Shown here in pieces: positions 10,150 to 21,000 of a DNA stretch of 64,000 nt. A program made the translations under genes and the position numbers. The stretch comes from Notospermus geniculatus (Eukaryota; Nemertea; Pilidiophora; Heteronemertea; Lineidae), in contig NMRB01000390.1 of assembly GCA_002633025.1 (NCBI GenBank), forward strand, positions 38,953-102,952, written 5' to 3'. Position 1 is the stretch's first letter. Each line of letters begins with the position of its first letter. A model generated the notes under the pieces. The model was given only the letters and a program-made list of their open reading frames with translations, searched no databases and was not told where the DNA came from.

Positions 10150-10578
10150 ACCTGGGTGACTGGGGTAATGATGTAGGCCTAAAGTAGGCCTAGGCCTACA
10201 TGGAACACGAGTCTGAATACTAGCTGCACCTGGAGTTCTCAAAAAAGTTCCTTCAGAGACTGCAGTGAATGTTAATGTGGACTGCTTTGAGACTATAACA
10301 CGGAAGAGTCTTACCTATGTATGTATTTCCAGCATGGAGAAAGGATCACCATTATACTGGCAGGATCTTTTAGTTTAAAGTGACCACCAGGAGGGAAGTT
10401 CTTGCCTTCCAGAAACCCACAACTTCATAAGTAGGATACGGATCCAATGCTCCTGCCTGTGAAACAAACAAACATAAATCTTGTAATATCAACTATAACA
10501 CCACATCATGCCAGATACGAGATACAGTACCTCAACTGTGCTTGCTGTACTCAGCATTATTTCAGCAATATTTCCTCT

Positions 10579-10737
10579 TAAGCCGCCCAAACACGGCGCA
10601 ATATTATTGCACAATATGGGGCCCAAATGGGTGGTCGTGTGCTTCTAGCATGATAATTAGAAGAAAGATTGACAATAGTATTGCCCATTGTGATCCTCAT
10701 ATTGTGCAATAATATTGATCGTGTATGGGCAGCTTTA
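10579..10737. mobile_element. Hairpin MITE with 40-bp arms
   Basis: AAGCCGCCCAAACACG with ATATTATTGCACAATATG on the left is mirrored by CATATTGTGCAATAATATTG and GTGTATGGGCAGCTT on the right. Confidence 0.75.
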
Positions 10738-11125
10738 GACACAATCCAATTGATCGGTGCATCCAGGGAGGGCAAGGGAACCTCAACACCGAAATAATTG
10801 GTCTGCAAATGAATCAAAGATGTTCCCTCCTGTTCATCACTGCATGGTTGTGCACAACCGGCAGTGAAACAACATATAGCCCCCCTCCAACATATTCAAG
10901 CTGATTGTAGAGTTTAGTGAAGTGCATGCTCCGGGAAAGAATGATGAACATTTTAGCCATCTGAACACCACATACTGTTCCTTCTAGGATCTCAAAATCC
11001 ATGTTCCACAAACAAGACAATGACAAAAGAAATGAACACTGTCATTTTTAAAGAGTACAGTATTATTTTTCAATATGGAAGTGCATTTACAGAATGAATT
11101 CATGATGGACAATATCCAGCTCCTG

Positions 11126-11360
11126 TATTCTAGCCAGAAATTTTTCCAAACAGGGTAGGATGACTGCATTTTCCTATGATTTTAAGGCCCTGGATTTTCA
11201 AACAGGGTGGGAGTAAAATTCAAACAGGGTGCTGTAATAGAAAATGCATTGCAAGTTACATTTTCAAAAGGGTGGTAAAAATTTGAACAGGGTGGTAAAA
11301 TGACCTCTGAATTTTGAACAGGGTGGTACCGCCCTGTGAAACTGGCCTGGCTAGAACACT
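11126..11360. mobile_element. MITE with CCAGRCTAGAA-like ends
   Basis: Starts GTATTCTAGCCAGAAA and ends TGGCCTGGCTAGAACAC; the interior has AAACAGGGTGG units repeated five or more times. Confidence 0.5.
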
Positions 11361-11747
11361 GCAGCTCAGTCTTCTTTGAGAAAATGTTACACTCTCATCA
11401 GAGGTACGGTATCTCCATGAAATACCCATTCAGCCGTTCAGGGACACAGACAATGACCTACGTGATTGTGAATCTTTCAAACGGGACAACAGATAAGTAT
11501 TAAAATGAGAGACAGTTTCCCACTGTCATCCTCCAAGATCCCCAAGTGTTGAACCCATTATACAACATCCATTTTCAATCGGGTTACGAGATTGTTATTT
11601 TCGAGGTGCTCAAAAAAAATGTTACAGCACATTTGTTCCATTGTCAAGTCTCCTTCGATTCACCATTGATATGATAGATGACTGATCCATTCAAAATGAA
11701 ATGATGATGAAGTTTATGTGTTGAACATCATGATTTTTTACAAGATA

Positions 11748-13567
11748 TCACACATTCCTCTTCGGTGGCGACACTAGAATTACACCATCTCCTCTCACAA
11801 AAAGCATGGGAATATTTCTCTTTGTTGACTGAAAAATAAATAGAAGATCTTTGAGGTAAGGAAGATACCGACCATACTGCTGGATGTTCATAAAAGGATT
11901 GTCTCACAACAAGTTCAATTCCGTACATTCAAGAACCATTTCCAACTATTAGACAATTTATCATATTTCAGCAAGGGCACTTTTGGAAAGTGAATCCAGA
12001 CATAGTCATTCAACAGAGTACCTTGCAAGTGTACAAACTGATAAACTTCTGATAAAGTAAGTGCGTTGACCTAAATTCAATGGCATCTGCACACACCTTG
12101 TATATTTCTTCAAATGTTTCTTCATCAATTTCAAGTGTTGTGACCGTTTCTTCAACTTCCCCAAGTATCATGTTAAGATGCTGATCATATGCCTGAAAAT
12201 AACAAGAACACCAATAGTACTGGTACATGTCGCAATAGGTCTACTGCGAATACTGATCTGGTCTGGGTGGGAGTGCGTGGCAAATATGATTGACTCAGAA
12301 AAGTATAGGCTACAATAACACGAGTTACAACAGCAAAGATTCAGACGGGCCTTGAGTACAAGAGCAAAGCTATACGTCGACATGTGCAAGGCAGAAATCA
12401 TTGCTGATGCACAATGGAAAGAGGAACTCAGTAACGGTGGAGTCAAAATGAACCACTCAGTTCGGGAAATGCCCTAATTCGGACTCCGAGTCCGAATTCG
12501 GACTCAAACATGTCAAAAGCGAGTCTGAATTTGGACTCCGAGTCCGAATTTGGACTCCCCCATTTGTCCGATTCCGAACACAGTGAGAGTCAGAATTCGG
12601 ACTCCGAGTCAGAATTTTGACACGAGGGGCGGGCATGGGCCCTAGGCCTATTATGGGGTCTGGGGATGAGTAGACCTACATTGGCCCTCTTGCTCGATCC
12701 TTACGTTCACCCGACAGTGACTTTCCACTTCTATTTCTTTGTCCTCCCCAACCAGCATTCAGTCAACTTCCAACAGAAATACAATGTATGAAGAGTACTC
12801 AAAAAGTCCGCCGGTGATTCTGTTCCCACGCCGCAAATATTTTAATTACAAGTGCTGCCACCATTTGGTAGAGAGACAAACTTCCCGATGTTGGATCTTC
12901 ATATCCCGATTTACATTATAAATTTGAGAGTCCGAATTCGGACTCGTAAAACGAGTCAAAATTCTGACTCGGAGTCCGAATTCTGACTCGCTGCGTTCGG
13001 ACTCGGAGTCTGAATTCAGACTCGGAGTCCGAATTAGGGCATTTCCCGAACTGCACTGATTACCACACTGACAGTGGTAGGCCTTAGCCAGGCCTATTTT
13101 TTGAGGATTTCAATATCCTGTCTGTACTCTGGTAGCCTAACTAACTCTGTCTACGCGGCGCGGTGCCATGCCGGTACTCACATGAAGTCTTCCTAAAAGC
13201 TCTCTGTCATTCCTCATCTTCACATAAATTCTTTCATCAAGACTCAATCTGACCAAATCTAATGGTTCCTCTACTGTGTTGGCTTGGGCTGTCTGGAATA
13301 AGTTAAATGATTTAAAAGTTTGACAAGCTCAAAAGGAGTTTACTAATGGACGACGACCACAACGAGAGAAAGAAAATCCCAAGTGAGACACTGAAAAACG
13401 GTCAATTCTGCCCATTAATGGGGAGGTACAGAGCAGAGTGGTAATATTTTCTTTCCTCATAACCTGTTTTTACGACAGGCCGAGCTATTTTTCGAATAAA
13501 ACGGTTAAACTCGCGGATATTTTAATAAATATGACGGAAATTTGCACACCTGCTCCGGTTCCTCCAT
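11748..13567 (-). CDS. LSM3: LSm3, core subunit of the U6/decay Lsm ring
   Basis: Four minus-strand exons: 13567-13550 (MEEPEQ), 13292-13182, 12192-12097 and 11828-11748. All have consensus splice sites; the total of 306 nt gives 101 aa, against 102 in human. Exon 2 carries [20 protein letters not shown] and [20 protein letters not shown] (the latter spanning the exon 2/3 junction), the Sm1 motif with its catalytic-ring Asp/Asn RNA-binding loop. The last exon carries [19 protein letters not shown], the Sm2 motif. LSm3 sits in the LSm2-8 ring on U6 snRNA (pre-mRNA splicing) and the LSm1-7 ring in cytoplasmic mRNA decay. It lies just downstream of CENPK on the same strand, with under 400 bp between their coding regions. 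Intron 2 (12193-13181) carries a 600-bp foldback element. Identification is near certain. Confidence 0.97.
12457..13055. mobile_element. Foldback element in LSM3 intron 2
   Basis: Terminal inverted repeats of about 45 bp (GTTCGGGAAATGCCCTAATT ... CATTTCCCGAACTGC). Inside, palindromic GAGTCCGAATTCGGACTC units repeat several times toward both ends around a roughly 300-bp unrelated core. Confidence 0.8.
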
Positions 13568-13899
13568 CTTGAATCCTGGCGGCGGTGGCTTCTAAAATGG
13601 GAACTTCCTGCGGGACTCGGGGTTGGCACGTCGAGGGCGGACGATTTTTGTCTTCGGCGGGTGTGGAGGGAAATCGCCTCTCCTCCGGGAAAATGCGCAT
13701 GAGAATGATGATAGAAGTTCCAACTTCGGAAGTGGATAATTTGACTTCCAGGGGGGTCAGGCAAAAGCATCTTACAGGTTGTTCCTACCTCGGGCACCTC
13801 TGAAACTTGTGATAATACAGAACGAAGTAGGCCTACGTGAATAAAGAGTAAAAACGACGGCAGAATTGTTGTCATTAACATACATATATGTATTTACAT

Positions 13900-13905
13900 T
13901 TTATT
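13900..13905 (-). terminator. Poly(A) signal of CENPK
   Basis: AATAAA on the minus strand 57 nt past the CENPK stop codon. This leaves only about 330 bp to the LSM3 start codon, so the LSM3 promoter must be very short or overlap the CENPK 3' end. Confidence 0.6.
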
Positions 13906-13961
13906 CACTATTGCTGAAATAATTACACATTATCGTGAGTTTGTCACATGAAAATTATGGC

Positions 13962-16900
13962 TTATAAGTGAAATGGTGTAAGTTTTATCTTTGAATCGAT
14001 CTCTGGATGTTTTGTAACAAGTTGGTAACGAAGAAGAACTTCTATGTACGGAGGCCAATGGTCCTCAGTGATGTCAATGTATGGGTCAAACGGGCTGTCT
14101 ATGCACAAGTTCAGCAGGGTCTGCAAATAAACAAAACACATGGCAGTAAATGATTAAGAGCATGGACCCATCCCTGCAAAATGTTGATCTACGGGAGTGA
14201 GAACCAAGAATTCCTCACAGCCTACACAACCTCCAGTTGCCAAAATTATTGGCAAGCCAAAATCCTTTCAATTTGTTGAGGCTCATCCAATAGAATGAAA
14301 TCAGTGATGGCTGTTCTCACCACTGACCATGGTCACAGGCGAATTATCAATCCCAATCCAGGGGCGTAGATAGCTTTTATGGTGTGGGGGGGGGGGCAAA
14401 ATTGATTGAGTCTGAAGGGTGAAACTGGAGGGGGGCAAGGCCGCTCCCCCAGAAAAAATTGAAATGTACACCCTCTCAGATGCATTTTCCCCACATCTGA
14501 CACTACAGTAACTTGACATTTTAGCGCAAAAGTTTGTTTTGTCAGTTTTTGCTCAGGGGAGGGGGGGGGGGCATTAGCCCCTGCCATCATTACAAATTAT
14601 AACCATAAGACAAGCAGCCAGGACAGATGTCTTACCTCCAACATTTTCAGCATTGGTATGTATGGTCCCTTCTTGGATGAATCTCGAGCAGACGGGCCAG
14701 ATGAATGGCGCTAGACAACAGAGAAAATCTGAATTGAATCCAGTGAAAGAAACTGCATGCACAAATTGCACAGGGACAGCCAATCTTAATAGGTGGCAGC
14801 ACCACAAGAGTCCATGTAACGGATTTATTGTTCAGGTGCGTAAGTGTGCATTTGGAATTTAGCAATCTCCAAAAACTGATGAACAAAATGGAAAATTTAT
14901 GTCAGTGAGTGAGACAAAGGACTGGTAAACTCAGTTGTAAAGGAGATACTCCTGGCAAGACTGAGAAGAATCTTTAGTAAAACTCTTCTCAGTATTGCTG
15001 GGGCTATCATTTTTTATCAACTACAGTTCTCTATTTGCCGAAGTTGTACCTTTCTTGAAGCAGCTGTTGTAGCCTCATCAGGGACAGGAAAATGTTCATT
15101 CACAAACAAGGCCTGCAAGAAAAATGTTTTTATCAATGATGGATTGTGAAAAAATATCTGGCATTTCAAATCAAAGTTTCCATTTACTTCAGCTCTTTTT
15201 ATTAAAACTGGTCTGATGAAGTAATTCATTCCAGAGCCACCCACTCAGTTCATGCAACCAATCCATTGTAATCTGAGGGCTGTCAAGATTTAAGACATGG
15301 GCCCGTATTCTAGAAGCCTTTTGTGTTCTGCCCTCCAAACAATAGCTCAAGGTAAACCAAACAAGTTAAGGAAGCTTCTAGAATACGACCCATGGCCTGA
15401 ACCAGGTACCCACCATTTTCTTCACAAACCGACGAAGATATGTCGCCATTTTCTGCTGTCTCACGGCATACTGATTCAGAATGCTGAAAATGCATGAGTA
15501 GCATCAATCAATCCAGCAGTATTAATAGTACTACACTGATAAGACAGAAGGTGAACGATCAGGGGCCATATTCATAAAAGTACCGTACTTAAGTCTAAGT
15601 GTGATACTTATCTTTTGTGTTGAACAAAGGATAAGTGTCACACTTAGACTAAATACTTTTATGAATATGGGTCCTGTACATTTCATGATAATTCCAAGTA
15701 GTATGTTGATGTTTTTGTGGAGAAGTTTAACTACCGGTAGGCTGTCAAGAGGCAAAAGACAACAGCAATGTACATGTATTGAAAAGCAATAAGCACTTCC
15801 AAGGAAAAATCTCCAGCACATTACACTGATGACTGTTGATTTCACTGACCTTACTTACTTTGCCTGAGATTCTTCTTTCTTATTATTCAAGTCTGCTAAC
15901 TTCTTCTTGAGAGATTTGCCAAGCATTTCATGTCGTCTAAAATACTCTTCCTCACTGAAATAACGCAGGTTTTATAATGGCAGCATCATCTGTGCCCCAT
16001 TGCTTCCCTCCTACTCATTCCAGTGTGGAGTTCTTTTAAAACATTGAATCCATAATATACAACATTGTTGGCACTATAAAACTGGAAAGATTTTGAAATC
16101 TCAGGAGAACAGAAGACTGGTCTTCACAAAGTCAACAGTGTCAGTCAGAAATCATGTTATGGCCCATTTACCTGGCAATTGTTTCATCAGTCATTTCAAT
16201 TTCACTGTTCACATATATCAGTGTCTCTTCCAGCTCTCGGACTGACTTGCTCAAATCTTCATGCAGCAATTCATACAAGACCTCTGGGTTAGTGCTTAAT
16301 TCTGCAAAGATGAGGTTCCAAATCAGTGGTTACAAAGAGATGGAGTGCTGAATATAGTTGATTACAAAACACTTTCAATCCAGATGACACATACAGGGTT
16401 CTCTCCTCTGGACCAAAGATTCCCCCATGACTTTCTGTGTACCTCAAATGAATTCACGACTTTCCAATGACTTTTCCAGGACTACTGAATGAAAAAGGAG
16501 TTTGATTTTCCCATCCTCCCAGAGCAAGGGTTTTTACCTCGCTCCTCTTCATCCACTCACATACTTTCTGTGCAAGTGTATGAAGAGGAGCAGGACCAAA
16601 GCTCTGCTATGGGAGGATGGATTTTCCTCTCTCACTTCATCATAATAACAAAACACTACGAACCTTTCACTTCTTGTTTTGACACTGCATCTATTTCTGC
16701 TTGCAGCTTCTTTTCTCTTACAGCATCAATGGTCTGTTCAGGATTCTCCGAGTCCAGTGGGACTGGTCGCCTCTCACTTGCAACAGATAGATGGAGCTGT
16801 AATGGGGAAAACAATGAACATTTTACACATTTGTTCACAATGAGGTTTTCGTTGTCTAAATGTAGGTATCAGATTAGCTACATTTCCATACAAGATGTAG

Positions 16901-17073
16901 ATCCTCAATTGAATATGACAACAAATTAGCTTTTGTGTCAACCTGCCTTAAAAATGAACTGTACAGAAATAGGAGCAGATTTTCAAGCTTACCTGCTTGA
17001 GGTCTTTCCAAAGTTGATTCCCTTCCTGTTTCAATTCATCGATGGCGACCTGTACTTTGGGATCTGAGGCCAT
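13962..17073 (-). CDS. CENPK: Centromere protein K (CENP-K), CCAN kinetochore subunit
   Basis: Eight minus-strand exons: 17073-16993, 16796-16664, 16301-16172, 15954-15859, 15483-15414, 15112-15050, 14710-14636 and 14120-13962. All phases chain; 807 nt give 268 aa (human 269). The N-terminal two thirds are heptad-rich coiled coil (LYELLHEDLSKSVRELEETL and following). ALFVNEHFPVPDE matches human GEFLEDHFPLPD. The last exon reads SPFDPYIDITEDHWPPYIEV followed by LLRYQLV, matching the human C-terminus (DPYVKI..FWPPYVELLLR). CENP-K is part of the CENP-H/I/K/M complex of the constitutive centromere-associated network on CENP-A chromatin. It starts about 1 kb from HBP1 in divergent orientation. Introns contain two hairpin MITEs (15298-15393, 15561-15676). 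Near-certain call, notable because CENP-K diverges fast. Confidence 0.96.
14355..14585. mobile_element. Probable MITE with G-rich ends
   Basis: Begins CCAGGGGCGTAGATAGC and G-rich runs, ends GGGGGGGGGGGCATTAGCCC then CTG. Inverted ends are weak. It sits between CENPK exons 7 and 8. Confidence 0.4.
15298..15393. mobile_element. Short hairpin MITE, GGGCCCGTATTCTAGAAGC
   Basis: GGGCCCGTATTCTAGAAGC on the left mirrors GCTTCTAGAATACGACCCA on the right; 96 bp, in the intron between CENPK exons 5 and 6. Confidence 0.75.
15561..15676. mobile_element. Hairpin MITE, GGGGCCATATTCATAAAAGT
   Basis: Nearly full-length inverted repeat: CATATTCATAAAAGTA..TTAAGTCTAAGTGTGA mirrored by TCACACTTAGACTAA..TACTTTTATGAATATGG. 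A half copy with the same arm is at 29222-29310. Confidence 0.8.
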
Positions 17074-18090
17074 CGTAATTTGTAACTATTGGTCAAACTT
17101 TTGAAGAAGAAGAAGATGTGTAGATTGGTTGTTCTACCATAAAACATTTTTCATGCATGTCATAACCTATATGGGGTTGCCACCCCCTCCCCTCCCCCTC
17201 CCCCCCGCTAGCCTGCAATGCAACGGATGCAAACAAGCGGAGGCTGGCTGCGACAAAAATCGTGGGTGTCTGTCAATGTCATGGATAGACTGTGATAGAT
17301 GATAGGCCTAGATAGGGCCTAGAGCCTACGCCTAGGCTGAGAGAGGGAAATACATGGGATGGTGGGCCCAGCTCTACATCAGACGGGTGGTGCCCTAGGC
17401 ACGGTGTCAATGTGACTGTCATACACCAATAGCAGCGGGCCAGGGTGGTCACCTCTCCCTCTCATTGACATTGTGTTGGGCCTTGCATGTAATGCAGTGC
17501 ATGATGCATTGACTGATGCACGTCACAGTGGGGACAAATGGTAAAGTGGGACTAAACTTGCCTCTCACAGATATAGGCAAGTCGACACACACAGGCTAAG
17601 TGTGTTAAATTGATCAATCAGCTTTACCACCCTAATGTGCTCATTACTGGCAGTATTAATGATTCAGCTGGGCAATGTGAGACAAAAAAACATTTTTATG
17701 AGCGATCAAAAACACCAAGAATTTCGCAGGTGGCGCCCTATGCTAATTGGCAGGCACGGCTGTAAATTGGGGCGTGGTCCTCAGATTTGCTGTCCTTCCC
17801 CATAACGTTACAAATCAAAGAATGATTATTTCAATACGTCCTTTTTAGACAAATATCGGATACAGGCATAACATAATTGAGTGTCGTTGCTCAACAACGG
17901 CTGTTTATAGCTCGTGCAATCAATGGATTCGGGTTGTTTTGCTAACTTCAATTCATTCTTGCAGAGGGTGGCGAATCTAATAATTCAAGAGCCAACTCGG
18001 CGAGATCTTTAAATACGCAACCAATGACGAGCGAGTATGTTGGGATTCAGCCAATCAGAGCAGGCTACCTTTGACCTACTTTGGTGAAAG
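17074..18090. promoter_or_regulatory. Bidirectional promoter region CENPK / HBP1
   Basis: The start codons of CENPK (minus) and HBP1 (plus) are 1,017 bp apart. Near HBP1 two CCAAT boxes lie at 18021-18025 and 18051-18055, 30 bp apart and 70/40 bp before the ATG. No TATA box stands out. CCAAT pairs bind NF-Y in animal cell-cycle promoters, which would suit the CENPK side, though here they lie nearer HBP1. A pyrimidine/C-rich run occurs at 17180-17210. Confidence 0.5.
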
Positions 18091-21000
18091 ATGGCGTCGG
18101 TTGTGGTAAGTTGTTTACAAATCTAAAAAAATCTGAAAAATCACTCGATTTCTACCTTTTAGATGCTTGCAAACTCCCTGTAACTTGACACAGTAGTGAA
18201 ATAATTTCCTGTTCATCATAACGTAATATCTGATTCGCGATCGTGTGCGTACTTTTGAAGTTTTCATTCAAGAAAAGAGCTTTACTACGTGTTACGGGAT
18301 CCACTACGGGAGTTGTTTATTAGGCCACTTAAAATTAATAAATTGTTTTACATGACTCCAACTTCTGAAATGTTGGTGAGTAGGGCATTTTATATTTTAT
18401 ATTTTATATTTTTCCTCGACAAGAAGAGGGCAGTAGAGATCACCAATACTGGAATATTACTTTTAATTTCTCAATATCTCAACATTATGTACAGCCCTTC
18501 TATACTTTGAGGGTCACTTCTGGTTGCCTCTCTCATTTTTCCACTTTGTGGGCAGCAAATCACCCCCATGGGCACTTGCTGCCGTCATGACTGAGCTTGC
18601 ACTGACGATCTCTAACGGTTTTTGGGATGAAAAAAATTGACTTTTTGAAAAATATAAAATATAAAAAAAATTGAGGCGGCACCAAAAAATTGAGGCGGGC
18701 GGCCATGTAAAACAATTTATTAATTTTAAGTGGCCTTATGTCGACGTTCATTCAAGTTCTGGCACACACACAACTCACAAGCTCAGTCATGTTTGTGATG
18801 TGATCAATGACTGTCCATGGTTCACGACACAGGAATGCATTGAATTCATTTTATGCCTGTCATCTGTGTTTATGGCTTCGTGCATCTTGGTTCTGGTTGC
18901 TGGTGCAAATGAAAGCAAAACCCAAACACTAACAGCTTACCTGCTCAGCTTCAAGTTGGTGGGCAGGTCATACCAGTGCAGTGAAACTGAGCATGCTGAG
19001 AGCATGGATTTATACTATTGAGCTGTTTTGTTGCTCATCTACACAGGCCCTGGGATTTAACAGCTATTCAGGATATATAATACAACCAAAGTCGTCCTCC
19101 AGAAATTTAGCAAATTTTTGACCCCAACCGGGGTGCTCTAGTTTTAATTCCTCCAAGGATATATTCAGGATATATAAAAGATATTTTTTTACAATGAATG
19201 CAACAAGAGCTGTGGAAGAAGCATTGGGTATTCTTGAGAAGGAATTTTATACCAAGGTTTGTTTCTGTAATCAACCTATGATTGGTAGGCCCAACGATGC
19301 CCATTCATTCTACAAATCTAACATGGTCAATTTTTAAAAAAGATTTTGGGGATTAGTGAAGACCTACTTGTTAGCCTTGTTATGGGGAGCATAGCGATAG
19401 GCCTAGGCCTATTCTAAAAAGACATGTCAGGTCAGACATCATTTGATTAAATTTCAAGGCCATAGCCTGGATAGATTTTCAAGGCAACTTATTCGGTGTC
19501 ATATCATCTGATCCAGTCATTGGCCTAGATAACAAAAGCCAGAAGACTTTGTAAGGACCAGTTATTTTGCCTGACCTTTAATTAATATATTGACACAATT
19601 TCGTCATCATTCATATATCTTTGTTCCAGTTATCGGACTTTGTACGGTACCTATAGTAGCCTATTAATTAATTTCTAAGCGGTTGAAATGAACATGGTTA
19701 GTGGACTGATCCTCTGCTGATAATGGTTGGAAGAATAAGTTTTCTGTCTTGCACTACTCAAATTTATCAGGGGCCTGTTTCACAGAGTGACTTTAAGCTA
19801 ATGGTACCATTAACTTCAATGCATTTTCCATTTGGTTAAAGGTACCATTAGCTTAAAGTCACTTTATGAAACAGGCCCCAGCTCACTTATGAATGTTTGC
19901 TTACAGGCCTTGGAGTTTTGTGTATTGCACATGTTACTGTTTGAGTTTTCACAACAGGAAAAATGGTCTATCTGTTGTGTCCTCAGAAATATGACATGTG
20001 AGATGAGCAGTGAAGAAATGACCAATATTGCATATTTTGCAGAATCAACCCCAGAAGCGCCCTCATGTGAAAACAGAGCGCATGCAAGAATTCCTGAAAA
20101 CTCAAGCGGAGAATGGCAGTCCGGTGAGACAATTGAAATGTCCTGAAGAAGGTTGCAACAAGGTGCTGACCAGCTCCCCAGGGCTGCGCTATCACCTCAA
20201 GTCACATTACCAAGACAGGCCATATTCATGTCATAAATGCCGGAAGACATTCAAAAGGTAAGATGAATAGGGGTTGGTTGACTATTTGATTGAGCTGCAT
20301 TTTGAGGGGATCTGCTCTTTCCCCTTCATCACTGCAAGTATGGTGAGATCGGTATCAAGTGAATGGGGAATTAATTTAACTGATGGGAATTTGTGTTTTC
20401 ATCCATGCTGATGAAACTCAAAATACACAGAGTGAGAGAAAACTGAGTTGCAAAATTGAAAGAGTCTCCATCTCATGAGGACATTCGAGGCCATATGTAC
20501 CAACGAAGATTATCTTGAACTCAGGTTGAGCCACAGCTTTTAGTTGTTCAGGTTTGCCAGTGACAATGGAAAAGTTGTGGCTCAACCTGAGTTCAAGAAA
20601 ATCTTCGTTGGTACATACGGCCCTCAGTTTTGACAAGTTTTTGTGGACATTAAATGATAACGCTACCAAACTGGTAATGCCAATTATTTTTGACTGATTT
20701 GTTCTGCAGCGTTTCACTTCATCCTATTTAATTTAGTACTGTCTTAAAAGTATTTTATGTTCCATAGCAGGAAACTTTCCATTTCAGTGCAAACGGTCTC
20801 AAGTACCACACGGAGAAGACAAAGTGCGATGGGTCTTCCTTAGGCAGTCCAATACGTTCGTACCCCGACAGCAGCACATCCAGCCCACAGAGGAACCCAA
20901 TACATGTCCTACCCACTTCACATCATTCAGCGACTTCCTTGTTCGCTGGCACAAATACATCAAAGGGGTTCATCAAAGTCATCTCGTTGAACAAGTCCCA

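Larger units (their letters stand above)
6708..11747. other. Intergenic region between zinc-finger gene and LSM3
   Basis: No exon is recognisable on either strand. It should hold the 3' UTR of the zinc-finger gene, since AATAAA occurs on the plus strand at 7223, 8145 and 8839, and the 3' UTR of LSM3 at the right end. The rest is largely mobile-element DNA, listed separately. There is one ambiguous base (n) at 7562 and a run of G at 7508-7517. Confidence 0.6.
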
